Assembly (NCBI RefSeq): GCF_000516555.1
Contig: NZ_AZSJ01000003.1
Span: 889,001 to 953,000 of the forward strand
DNA from: Afipia sp. P52-10
Lineage (GTDB): Bacteria; Pseudomonadota; Alphaproteobacteria; Rhizobiales; Xanthobacteraceae
DNA: 64,000 nucleotides
Direction: 5' to 3'
Shown here: positions 37,237 to 45,649 of the stretch, piece after piece
Layout: the number at the start of each line of letters is the position of its first letter
How positions within the stretch are numbered: the stretch's first letter is position 1
Program-made: the position numbers and the translations under genes
Notes under the pieces: generated by a model
The model's database searches: none
Seen by the model: only the letters and a program-made list of their open reading frames with translations
What the model was told of the DNA's origin: nothing

Positions 37237-39027
37237 TCAGAACGCCTCGGCGGCCAGTTCCATCGTCGTATCCGCCCCGGCCTGAACCCGCGTCAGATGC
37301 AGCGCCGTCTGCGGCAGCATCCGCTCCATGAAGAACTTGCCGGTGACGAGCTTGGTCTTGTGCTGCTCGGACGCGCTGCCGGCCGCGAGCTTGTCCTGCG
37401 CCACCTTGGCCATCCGCGCCCACATGTAGCCGAACACGACCAGGCCGAACAGGTGCATGTAATCGGTGGAGGCGGCGCCGGCGTTATCCGGCTTCGCCAA
37501 GGCATTCTGCATCAGCCACATGGTCGCCTGCTGCAGATGCTGCAGCGAGGCGGCGAGCGGTCCGACATAGGGCTTCATCGCCTCGTCGCCGCCATGCTGC
37601 TTCACGAAGCCGCCGACCTCGGTGAAGAACGCGGTGATGGCGCGGCCGCCGTCACGCGGCAGCTTGCGGCCCACGAGGTCCAGCGCCTGGATGCCGTTCG
37701 CGCCCTCGTAGATCATGGCGATGCGGGCATCGCGCACGAACTGCTCCATGCCCTGCTCGGCGATGTAGCCGTGGCCGCCATACATCTGCTGCGCGGCGAC
37801 CGTGTTGGCGAAGCCCTGGTCGGTGAGCACACCCTTCAGAATCGGCGTCATCAGCCCCATGTGATCGTCGGCCGCCTGGCGCTCCTTCTCGTCGCCGGAG
37901 CGATGGGCGACGTCGCTCTTCAACGCAGTCCAGATCACGAAGGCGCGCGCAGCCTCGTTGAACGCCTTGATGGTCATCAGCGTGCGGCGCACGTCCGGAT
38001 GGACGATGATCGGATCGGCGGCCTTGTCCTTCTCCTTCGCGCCGGTGAGCGCGCGGCCCTGCAGCCGCTCCTTCGCATACGTCACGGCGTTCTGATAGGC
38101 GACCTCTGACTGCGCGAGCCCCTGAACGGCGACGCCGAGCCGCGCCTCGTTCATCATCACGAACATGGCGTTGAGACCCTTGTTCTCCTCGCCGACCAGC
38201 CAGCCGGTGGCGTTGTCGTAGTTCATCACGCAGGTCGAATTGCCGTGGATGCCCATCTTGTGCTCGATCGAACCGCACGACACGCCGTTGCGCGCGCCCA
38301 GCGAACCGTCGGCATTGATCAGCACCTTCGGCACCACGAACAGCGAGATGCCGCGCGTGCCGGCCGGCGCACCCTCGATGCGCGCGATCACCAGATGGAT
38401 GATATTCTCGGTAAGGTCCTGCTCGCCACCGGAGATGAAGATCTTGGTGCCGGTGATCTTGTAGCTGCCGTCCGCCTGCTTCACCGCCTTGGTGCGCAAC
38501 AGGCCGAGATCGGTGCCGCAATGCGGCTCGGTCAGGTTCATGGTGCCGGCCCACTCGCCCGTCATCATCTTCGGGATGTAGGTCTTCTTCTGGGCGTCGC
38601 TGCCATGCGCGAGCAACGCCGCCATCGCTCCCTGGGTCAGGCCCGAATACATCGAAAAGGCCATGTTGGCGGAAATCAGGAATTCACCGACCACCTGCGA
38701 CAGCGTCACCGGCAGGCCCTGTCCGCCATACTCCGCCGGCAGCGCGAGGCTCAGCCAGCCGCCTTCGCCGAGCTGTTTGAAGGCGTCCTTGAAACCGGCC
38801 GGCGTGGTGACGCGGCCATCGTCGTGGCGCTTGCAGCCTTCGAGATCGCCCGACCGGTTGAGCGGCTGCAAGACTTTCTCGGAGAACTTCGCCGCCTCCT
38901 CGATGATCGCCTCGCGCACGTCGGCGGACGCGTCAGAGAAACCCGGCAGGTTGTTGTAGTTGTCGAAGTGGAAAACGTCGTTGAGGAGGAAGTGGACGTC
39001 CTCGACGGGCGCTTTGTAGGTCGGCAT
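37237..39027 (-). CDS. Acyl-CoA dehydrogenase with C-terminal extension (DmdC/FadE-like)
   Basis: 596 residues, the long type with an N-terminal acyl-CoA dehydrogenase cap (MPTYKAPVEDVHFLLNDVF) and C-terminal extension (about 465-590). NLTEPHCGTDLGLLRTKA and GTKIFISGGEQDL are FAD-contact motifs, and the active-site Glu is in IYEGANGIQALDLVGRKL. Related proteins act on medium or long acyl-CoAs or, as DmdC, on methylmercaptopropionyl-CoA; nothing nearby points to dimethylsulfoniopropionate. GGGAG lies before the start. First gene of the minus-strand cluster. Confidence 0.93.
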   Translation of the reverse strand: MPTYKAPVEDVHFLLNDVFHFDNYNNLPGFSDASADVREAIIEEAAKFSEKVLQPLNRSGDLEGCKRHDDGRVTTPAGFKDAFKQLGEGGWLSLALPAEYGGQGLPVTLSQVVGEFLISANMAFSMYSGLTQGAMAALLAHGSDAQKKTYIPKMMTGEWAGTMNLTEPHCGTDLGLLRTKAVKQADGSYKITGTKIFISGGEQDLTENIIHLVIARIEGAPAGTRGISLFVVPKVLINADGSLGARNGVSCGSIEHKMGIHGNSTCVMNYDNATGWLVGEENKGLNAMFVMMNEARLGVAVQGLAQSEVAYQNAVTYAKERLQGRALTGAKEKDKAADPIIVHPDVRRTLMTIKAFNEAARAFVIWTALKSDVAHRSGDEKERQAADDHMGLMTPILKGVLTDQGFANTVAAQQMYGGHGYIAEQGMEQFVRDARIAMIYEGANGIQALDLVGRKLPRDGGRAITAFFTEVGGFVKQHGGDEAMKPYVGPLAASLQHLQQATMWLMQNALAKPDNAGAASTDYMHLFGLVVFGYMWARMAKVAQDKLAAGSASEQHKTKLVTGKFFMERMLPQTALHLTRVQAGADTTMELAAEAF

Positions 39028-39259
39028 TTCGATCTCCCGGCAAAGGCATGCGATCGCGCGCGATCGATGGTCTGGAAGGCGGGACGTTCGGTTTCTTCAC
39101 ATGATCACGCGAGCGGGAAAAAGCGAGATCACCGGTCCGAATTCAATCCGGGTGGGACTAAGCTCTAAGAAAAATTTTGCGGCGCAGCAACAACCTTCGG
39201 CTAAACTTTCGTCGCGACTGAACGCCTCTCGTGACCTTACGGCGCGCCTCGTACGGCAG

Positions 39260-39327
39260 ACATGCCAAGACGCGCGACGTGCCAAGACGCGTGACATGTC
39301 GAAACGCGCGACATGCCATCGCGCCCG
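39260..39327. repeat. Four degenerate 17-bp tandem repeats upstream of the podJ-like gene
   Basis: Units at 39260, 39277, 39294 and 39311, each 17 bases and of the form ACATGCCAAGACGCGCG with up to a few changes; the last is the most diverged. They lie in the 529-bp region between the divergent acyl-CoA dehydrogenase and podJ-like genes, which otherwise holds no gene. Confidence 0.75.
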
Positions 39328-39416
39328 CCTGCGCGACGGTTTCGGCTGAGCCTCCCCGCCTCTCCCGCCGGTCTGTGACAGCGGTCTGACGATTTGCGGC
39401 GGGACGTCCATACTTC

Positions 39417-39427
39417 TTAACCGGTTA
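39417..39427. promoter_or_regulatory. TTAACCGGTTA palindrome upstream of the podJ-like gene
   Basis: The 10-bp core TAACCGGTTA is a perfect palindrome 130 bp before the start codon, in an A/T-rich island. The TTAACC half resembles a CtrA half-site of alphaproteobacteria, which would suit a cell-polarity gene. This is a suggestion only: no second TTAA at the classical 7-base spacing is present. Confidence 0.35.
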
Positions 39428-39556
39428 TTTACCGTAACACTGAAAAGTCGGGGACGAAACCAGCCTGCGGTCGCACAATTTTGCTTGTCTCTTCAACGGC
39501 GCGGGCGGGGCGTGAGGCGCAGTGCAAACGCAATCGCTTCGGACACCGGATCAGGC

Positions 39557-42500
39557 ATGAAATCGCGCGTACCGAATGACAGTGGAATGCCCCCGGCCAG
39601 CGGAGCGGCGCGTCCTGCAGGGATGTCGCTTGGCCACTGGTTGAACGCCACCCTCGGCCAGCAGCCGCCCGCCATGGCTCGCCCCCCGCAGGCTCCGGCC
39701 CCGCAACCGCACGTTGCCGCGCCCCCGCAAGCCCGCGGCCCAAGTCCAGATCAAAGTCCAGATCAAAGTCCAGATCAAAGCCCAACCCTGGGCCGGAACC
39801 GGAACCATGGCTACGCCGTCCAACCGCAGGCGCCGCTGCCGGGCTCCGAATTCGACAGCATTTCCGAAATTCACCGCCGGCTCGACAGTATCACCCAGCA
39901 AATCAACCAGATCTCGCAGCGCCGCGCCGGGGGCCCGGCGGCTTCGATGCCATCCGCCGCCCCGCCCTCAGGTGTTGCCGCTCCAAGCCTTGCCGCTCCA
40001 ACCCTTGCCAGCCAGCTCAACGACGCGATTTCCCGCCTCGACATGCGGCTCGCCAGCCTGACGCAGGCGGCGCCGCGGGCAACACAAGCTGCCACTGAGC
40101 CAGCCTACGGCCAGCCGCCGATGCCACGCGGCCAAGCCGCGCCTCGTCAGACCTTTCATGACCAGGCCTTCCAGGCTCCAGGTCAGCAGAACCCGGCCTA
40201 TCAGACCCCCGGCTATCACAACGCGCCACCGCTCAATCCCGCAGGGCTCGATGCGGCGGTCGCGGAGATTTCAGCCCGACAGAGCTCGCTCAGCGGCGGC
40301 AACGCCTATCCGGCCCAGCCGTTCGCGCCGCAGACCCCGGCTTCGCAGGCGTCGTCCGTGCCGGTCGACCTGTCCGGGATCGAACGGCAGCTCAACCAGC
40401 TCACGAGCCAGATGGAGGCGCTGCGCCGCCCCGACCAGCTCGATCAATCGATCGCCGCCTTTCGCGAGGAGCTCGCCGACATCCGCCGCTCGCTCACCGA
40501 GGCGCTGCCGCGCCAGGCAATCGAAGCGCTGGAAAACGAAATCCGCGCGCTCGGCCAAAAGATCGAGCGCAACCGTGACAGCGTCGGCGACCAGGAGGCG
40601 CTCGGCGGCATCGAGAAGGCGCTGAACGACATCTACGGCGTCGTGCGCACGCTGACACCCGCCGAACAGCTCGCGGGTTATGACGCGGCGATCCAGGGCC
40701 TGTCGAACAAGATCGACGTGCTGATCCGCAGCAATCCGGATTCCAACATCGTCCAACTGCAGGACGCGATCGCAGCGCTGCGCAACATCGCCGCCAACGT
40801 CGCCTCGAACGAATCCATCGGCCACCTGAGCGACCATATCCGCTCGCTCGGCGAGAAGGTCGATCACCTCGCCGAAACCGGCGGTCACGACATGCTGGCG
40901 GCGCTGGAGCAGCGCATTGCCCTGCTGACCGCGGCGATGGAAGGCCGCCCGACCGCTCCGGCCTCGGATTTCAGCCACCTGGAAGGGGCGATCCGCACCC
41001 TGACGGAACGGATCGATCGCATCGCCAGCCTCGACAGCGCCAGCGCGATGGCCGCGGTCGAGCAGCGCATCGCCTACCTGCTGGAGCGGCTGGAAAGCAC
41101 GCAGAGCGCCGGCGGCCATCTCGGCCGGATCGAGGAAGGACTTGCCGACATCCTGCGCCAGCTTGAAGGCCAGCGCGCCAACATCGCTTCGCTCGGTGCC
41201 GACGCGCCTGCGGACGCGCGCGGGCTGATGGATACGCTCAAGCGTGAGCTCTCCGACGTCCGCCACACTCAATCGGCGACCGAGCGGCGCACCCAGGACG
41301 CGCTCGAAGCGGTCCACAGCACGCTGACCCATGTGGCCGACCGGCTGACGGCGATCGAAGGCGACCTGCGCCGCGCCCAGCCGGGCGGAGCGTTGCCGCA
41401 ATCGTCTGCCCAGCCCGCCTTCATGGCGGCTGGCGTGTCGCAGCCGCCTGGCCGCCCCGAGTTGCCGAACCCGGTGCCGCCGCCGATGGCCGAGCTGCCG
41501 ATGGCGCAGGCCCCGAGCATCGCCACCGGCTTCGCGCCGGCGCCGCCGGTCAGCCCATTCCGCGCCGAGGAGCCCACCCCAGCCTGGCCGCCCGCCGGTC
41601 AACGGGCACCGATCGATCCGTCGCTGCCGCCGGACTTCCCGCTCGAGCCCGGCGCGCGCGGCCGTGGCGCCGCAAGCCTGGAGCCGGAGTTCACCGAGCC
41701 CGCGGCACCCGCCGAAGACACCAGCCCGTCGAACTTCATCGCCGCCGCCCGCCGCGCCGCGCAAGCCGCCCAGGCCGCGACGGTCGAGAAGCCGAGCCGC
41801 GTCGCCGCCCTGACCGAAGCTGCGCGCAATGCCGCAGCCAAGGCCACGGAAAAGGTGAAGGGCAGCGGCAATGCCGCTAAGGAGGCCAAGCCGTCGCGCA
41901 TCCGCCAGATCCTGGTCGGGTTCGGCGTCGTCATGATCGTGATCGGCGCTTTCCGCGTCGCGCTGACGCTGCTCGACGGCGCCGACGACGGCTCACAGCA
42001 GACGATCGAGAAGTCCGCGGTGCCGCCTTCGGTGGCGCCGGTGCCGGCTCCCGCGCTGCCGCCTAAGGCAGAGATCGCGCCGCCCGCCTCGCCGCTCCTG
42101 ACCTCGCCGACGGCGGTCGAACGGCAGACCTTCGTCGCGCCGGTCACCGGGGCACAGACCCAGACTGCGGCACGCGAGCCGCTGCCGGCACAGCCTGCCG
42201 GCGACGTGACTGGTTCGGTATCCGCACCTGCGGCCAGCGCAACCACAGCCCCCGCTGCCGAGCCGACGTCGCCGGCGACGGCCCTGCCGGATGCGATCGG
42301 CGGCCCGGCCCTGCGTGCCGCCGCCCTGAAGGGCGACGGAGCGGCGGCCTACGAGATCGCCGTGCGCTACTCCGAAGGCCGCGGCGTGCCGGCCAACGCC
42401 GAGGAGGCGCTGCGCTGGTATGAGCGCGCCGCCGACAAGGGCGTGGTGATGGCGATGTTCCGCCTCGGCACGATGATGGAAAAGGGCCTCGGCACCAAGA

Positions 42501-43027
42501 AGGACCCGGAGACCGCACGCCGCTACTACGTGCAAGCGGCCGAGCGCGGCAACGCCAAGGCGATGCACAACCTCGCCGTGCTCGACGCCGATGGCGGCGG
42601 CAAGGGCCCGAACTACAAGAATGCCTCGGTCTGGTTCCGCAAGGCCGCCGACCATGGTGTCGCCGACAGCCAGTACAACCTCGCGATCCTCTACGCGCGC
42701 GGCATCGGCGTGGAGCAGAACCTCGCCGAATCGTTCAAGTGGTTCAGCCTCGCCGCCGCGCAGGGCGACGCCGACGCCGGCCAGAAACGCGACGATATCG
42801 CCAAGCGGCTCGACCCGCAGTCGCTGGCCGCGGCCAAGCTCGCGGTGCAGACCTTCACACCGGAGCGGCAGCCGGCCGACGCGATCAACGTCGCGGCCCC
42901 CGCCGGCGGCTGGGATGCGCCCTCGGCCAACAAGCCGCAGCCGGGCAGCGCCAAATCCGCCCAGCACAGACCGGCCAAGTCCGTCCACAACGGGACCGCG
43001 AGCCGGCTGCAGACTGCGGCTCGCTAA
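39557..43027 (+). CDS. podJ: PodJ-like polar localisation protein with Sel1 repeats
   Basis: 1156 residues from the ATG at 39557. The opening MKSRVPNDSGMPP with GMSLGHWLNATL matches the conserved start of this family. Residues 30-280 are rich in Pro, Gln and Ala and hold the microrepeat SPDQSPDQSPDQ; about 280-640 is mainly coiled coil; one membrane helix lies at about 787-808 (ILVGFGVVMIVIGAFRVAL); then a Pro-rich periplasmic linker and four Sel1-like repeats (about 925-1075; AAYEIAVRYSEGRGVPANAEE). This is the PodJ layout: a cytoplasmic scaffold with periplasmic tail. Caulobacter PodJ organises the new cell pole. By inference a polarity factor here too. Sequence outside the ends is poorly conserved. 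Confidence 0.85.
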   Translation: MKSRVPNDSGMPPASGAARPAGMSLGHWLNATLGQQPPAMARPPQAPAPQPHVAAPPQARGPSPDQSPDQSPDQSPTLGRNRNHGYAVQPQAPLPGSEFDSISEIHRRLDSITQQINQISQRRAGGPAASMPSAAPPSGVAAPSLAAPTLASQLNDAISRLDMRLASLTQAAPRATQAATEPAYGQPPMPRGQAAPRQTFHDQAFQAPGQQNPAYQTPGYHNAPPLNPAGLDAAVAEISARQSSLSGGNAYPAQPFAPQTPASQASSVPVDLSGIERQLNQLTSQMEALRRPDQLDQSIAAFREELADIRRSLTEALPRQAIEALENEIRALGQKIERNRDSVGDQEALGGIEKALNDIYGVVRTLTPAEQLAGYDAAIQGLSNKIDVLIRSNPDSNIVQLQDAIAALRNIAANVASNESIGHLSDHIRSLGEKVDHLAETGGHDMLAALEQRIALLTAAMEGRPTAPASDFSHLEGAIRTLTERIDRIASLDSASAMAAVEQRIAYLLERLESTQSAGGHLGRIEEGLADILRQLEGQRANIASLGADAPADARGLMDTLKRELSDVRHTQSATERRTQDALEAVHSTLTHVADRLTAIEGDLRRAQPGGALPQSSAQPAFMAAGVSQPPGRPELPNPVPPPMAELPMAQAPSIATGFAPAPPVSPFRAEEPTPAWPPAGQRAPIDPSLPPDFPLEPGARGRGAASLEPEFTEPAAPAEDTSPSNFIAAARRAAQAAQAATVEKPSRVAALTEAARNAAAKATEKVKGSGNAAKEAKPSRIRQILVGFGVVMIVIGAFRVALTLLDGADDGSQQTIEKSAVPPSVAPVPAPALPPKAEIAPPASPLLTSPTAVERQTFVAPVTGAQTQTAAREPLPAQPAGDVTGSVSAPAASATTAPAAEPTSPATALPDAIGGPALRAAALKGDGAAAYEIAVRYSEGRGVPANAEEALRWYERAADKGVVMAMFRLGTMMEKGLGTKKDPETARRYYVQAAERGNAKAMHNLAVLDADGGGKGPNYKNASVWFRKAADHGVADSQYNLAILYARGIGVEQNLAESFKWFSLAAAQGDADAGQKRDDIAKRLDPQSLAAAKLAVQTFTPERQPADAINVAAPAGGWDAPSANKPQPGSAKSAQHRPAKSVHNGTASRLQTAAR

Positions 43028-43060
43028 GCGCTCCGCAGGCACGCGACTCCGACAGTTAGC

Positions 43061-43090
43061 ACGCCGCCTCGCTTCGAGCGCGGCGTTTTT
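43061..43090 (+). terminator. Intrinsic terminator of the podJ-like gene
   Basis: ACGCCGCCTCG pairs with CGAG-C-GCGGCGT across a 3-base loop, with a one-base bulge, followed by TTTTTGTTT. It lies 34 bases after the stop codon. Confidence 0.85.
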
Positions 43091-43236
43091 GTTTCAGCAG
43101 CCATGACGCGGATTCGGTGTCGATTCCGCCGCACGATTTGGGTAAGCAAAGGCTCTGTGTCAGCAAGATCCGGCACGGGTGTCCCCGACTTGGTCGCCGT
43201 ACCCTCGCCGCAAATCCATCCAACCCAGCGGGCGCC

Positions 43237-44163
43237 GTGCAGCTCTATCTTCCCATCGCCGATCTTCCGGTGAACATCTTTCTCATCCTGGCGATGGGCA
43301 TGGCGGTCGGCTTCGTCTCCGGCATGTTCGGCATCGGCGGCGGCTTCCTGATGACGCCGCTCTTGATCTTCATCGGCATCACCCCGGCGGTCGCGGTGGC
43401 CTCGGTCACCGGCCACATCGCAGCCTCCTCGTTCTCGGGTGCGCTGTCGCACTGGCGGCGGCGGACGGTCGATCCGACGCTCGCGCTGGTGCTGCTGATC
43501 GGCGGTACGGTCGGCACCTTCGCCGGCGTCTGGCTGTTCACGCTGCTGCGCTCCTACGGCCAGCTCGATCTCACCATCGCCATCTCCTACGTGGTGCTGC
43601 TGTCCGGCGTCGGCGGGGCGATGTTCTGGGAAAGCGTCGGCGCGATCCTGCGCGCCCGCAGCGGCAAGCCGCCGACGCTGCGCCGACCGGGCGCGCACAA
43701 CTGGGTGCACGGCCTGCCGCTGAAGCTGCGCTTCAAGCGCTCCAAGATCTACCTGTCAGTGTTTCCAGTGGTGGCGATCGGCGTCTTCATCGGCTTCGTC
43801 GGCGCGATCCTCGGCATCGGCGGCGGCTTCATTCTGGTACCACTGCTGATCTACGTGCTGCGGGTTCCGACAGCGACCGTGATCGGCACCTCGATGATGC
43901 TGACGTTGGTGACGATGACCTTCGCCATCGTCCTGCACGCCACCACCAACCATCAGGTCGATGCGGTGCTGACGCTGATCATGATGGTCGGCGGCGTGAT
44001 CGGCGCGCAGTTCGGCGTCCGCGCCGGCCAGCGCATGCCGGGTGAACAGCTGCGGCTGCTGCTCGGGCTGTTGATCCTCGCCGTCGGTATCCGCTTCGCG
44101 GTCGAGCTCACCATCCGCCCCGACGAGCTGTTCACCGTCCGCGCGCTGGAGCCCGGATCATGA
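43237..44163 (+). CDS. Sulfite exporter TauE/SafE family permease
   Basis: 308 residues from a GTG at 43237; the resulting N-terminus VQLYLPIADLPVNIFLILAMG matches what I know of close homologues, while longer in-frame extensions look non-coding. Two copies of the glycine-rich motif mark the family: FVSGMFGIGGGFLMTPLL and FVGAILGIGGGFILVPLL, one in each half, as in TauE's inverted repeat. About eight membrane helices. The family moves sulfur-containing or organic anions; the substrate is unknown. Its stop overlaps the next gene by 4 bases (ATGA). Confidence 0.92.
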   Translation: MQLYLPIADLPVNIFLILAMGMAVGFVSGMFGIGGGFLMTPLLIFIGITPAVAVASVTGHIAASSFSGALSHWRRRTVDPTLALVLLIGGTVGTFAGVWLFTLLRSYGQLDLTIAISYVVLLSGVGGAMFWESVGAILRARSGKPPTLRRPGAHNWVHGLPLKLRFKRSKIYLSVFPVVAIGVFIGFVGAILGIGGGFILVPLLIYVLRVPTATVIGTSMMLTLVTMTFAIVLHATTNHQVDAVLTLIMMVGGVIGAQFGVRAGQRMPGEQLRLLLGLLILAVGIRFAVELTIRPDELFTVRALEPGS

Positions 44164-44945
44164 GCCGGCGCGGCGCTCTGGCGATCGCCCTTGCCGCCCT
44201 GCTGCTCGCCGCGGGCGCCGGACGGGCGCAGGCGGAACGGCTGATCGCCTCGATCTCCAACCATCGCGTCACCATCACGCCGGAATATTCCGGCGAGGAG
44301 CTCTTGCTGTTCGGCTCGATCGAGCGCGACGCCGACACGCCGCCGCATCGCGGCAGCTACGATCTGGTGATCACGGTGCGCGGTCCGAAGATGACGATGG
44401 CGACATGGCGCAAGGAGAAGAAGTTCGGCATCTGGATCAACCGCGAGTCGCGCGAGTTCATCAACGTGCCGTCATACCTCTCCGTCTTCTCCAACCGACC
44501 GATCAACGCGATCGCCTCCGCCGACGTGCAGCGCCGGCAGCAGCTCGGCCTGAACAATTTCATCCTGACGCAGCGGGTCGGAACCGACTTCGCCGACGTG
44601 GTGCCGGGCGACCCGTTCCGCGCCGCCTTCGTGCGCCTGCGCGCCCAGCACAGCCTCTATCGCGAGGCCTCCAATGCGGTGACGTTCCTGACGCCGACGC
44701 TGTTCCGGGTCAGCATTCCGCTGCCGCCGGAGGTTCCGACCGGCACCTACGACATCGACATCAAGCTCCTGTCGGACGGCGCGCTGATCACCCGCACCGA
44801 CACCGCGTTCGAGATCGTCAAGGTCGGCTTCGAGCAGTTCGTCGCCGACGCGGCCCGCCGCAACGGCTTCCTCTACGGCCTGGTGACGGCGATGATGGCG
44901 CTGTTCACCGGCTGGCTCGCCTCGGTGATCTTCCGCAAGGATTAA
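44160..44945 (+). CDS. TIGR02186 family membrane-anchored protein
   Basis: 261 residues. A signal peptide (about 1-25, ALAIALAALLLAAGAGRAQA), a beta-rich periplasmic domain (ISNHRVTITPEYSGEELLLFG), and one C-terminal membrane helix (about 238-258, LYGLVTAMMALFTGWLASVIF). Translationally coupled to the TauE/SafE permease by a 4-base overlap, the standard neighbour for this family in alphaproteobacteria, so it likely assists that permease. Its 3' end overlaps the convergent pdeM stop by 3 bases. Confidence 0.92.
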   Translation: MSRRGALAIALAALLLAAGAGRAQAERLIASISNHRVTITPEYSGEELLLFGSIERDADTPPHRGSYDLVITVRGPKMTMATWRKEKKFGIWINRESREFINVPSYLSVFSNRPINAIASADVQRRQQLGLNNFILTQRVGTDFADVVPGDPFRAAFVRLRAQHSLYREASNAVTFLTPTLFRVSIPLPPEVPTGTYDIDIKLLSDGALITRTDTAFEIVKVGFEQFVADAARRNGFLYGLVTAMMALFTGWLASVIFRKD

Positions 44946-45637
44946 TAACAGCGCGCCGCCGGCATCATGTGCAGGCGGTTGTCGCCGAGCAGATGCACGG
45001 TGAAGGCGAGCGCATCGAAGATCTTCGCGAACGCACGGTCGCGGATGCTCAAGCCGCCCGTGTACGCCCCGAACGACGGCATCACCGCGCGCACGCCGTC
45101 GGTCGCAATGCAGCGCCGCTCGATCGAGCGACCGCGCGTCGCCACCCGCGCCTTCGGATGCAGATGGCCGGCGATCTCGCCCACAGCACCAGTCGGCTCG
45201 TGGCGGAAGGTGAGTGGACCGATGGCGATTTCGCTCGCGACCGAGCCCTCGAGGCCAACCGGCGGCTTCGGATCATGGTTGCCGGCGATCCAGATCCAGG
45301 TGCGGCCCGCCTGCATCGCTGCGATCGTGGCCCGATCGGGCGCGCAGACGCGCTCGTGCGCATCCGCATCGTGGAAGCTGTCGCCGAGCGCGATCACCGT
45401 GCGCGGATTGTAGCGAGCGACCACGGCGGCGAGTTGCGCCAGCGTCGCGGCGGTGTCGTAAGGCGGCAGCAGGATGCCGCGCATGGCGAAGCTGGAACCC
45501 TTCTCCAGGTGCAGGTCGGAGACGACGAGCAGCCGCTCCTCCTCCCACAGCAGCGCGCCCGAGGCATCGGCAAGGAATTCGACGCCGCTGACCGGCACGG
45601 TCGCGCTCTGCCGCTGCATATCCGCCACGTCCGACAT
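44942..45637 (-). CDS. pdeM: Ligase-associated DNA damage response phosphoesterase PdeM
   Basis: 231 residues. Calcineurin-like phosphoesterase metal motifs are complete: VVSDLHLEKG, ALGDSFHD, IAGNHDPKP, and the later GEIAGHLHPKARV. The protein belongs to the ligase-associated set (TIGR04123 type). It begins 12 bases after the helicase stop, so the two are one operon. A nuclease or nucleotide phosphoesterase role in DNA repair is inferred from genomic association; substrate is not known from sequence. Confidence 0.92.
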   Translation of the reverse strand: MSDVADMQRQSATVPVSGVEFLADASGALLWEEERLLVVSDLHLEKGSSFAMRGILLPPYDTAATLAQLAAVVARYNPRTVIALGDSFHDADAHERVCAPDRATIAAMQAGRTWIWIAGNHDPKPPVGLEGSVASEIAIGPLTFRHEPTGAVGEIAGHLHPKARVATRGRSIERRCIATDGVRAVMPSFGAYTGGLSIRDRAFAKIFDALAFTVHLLGDNRLHMMPAARCY

Positions 45638-45649
45638 GATCAGGTGTAG

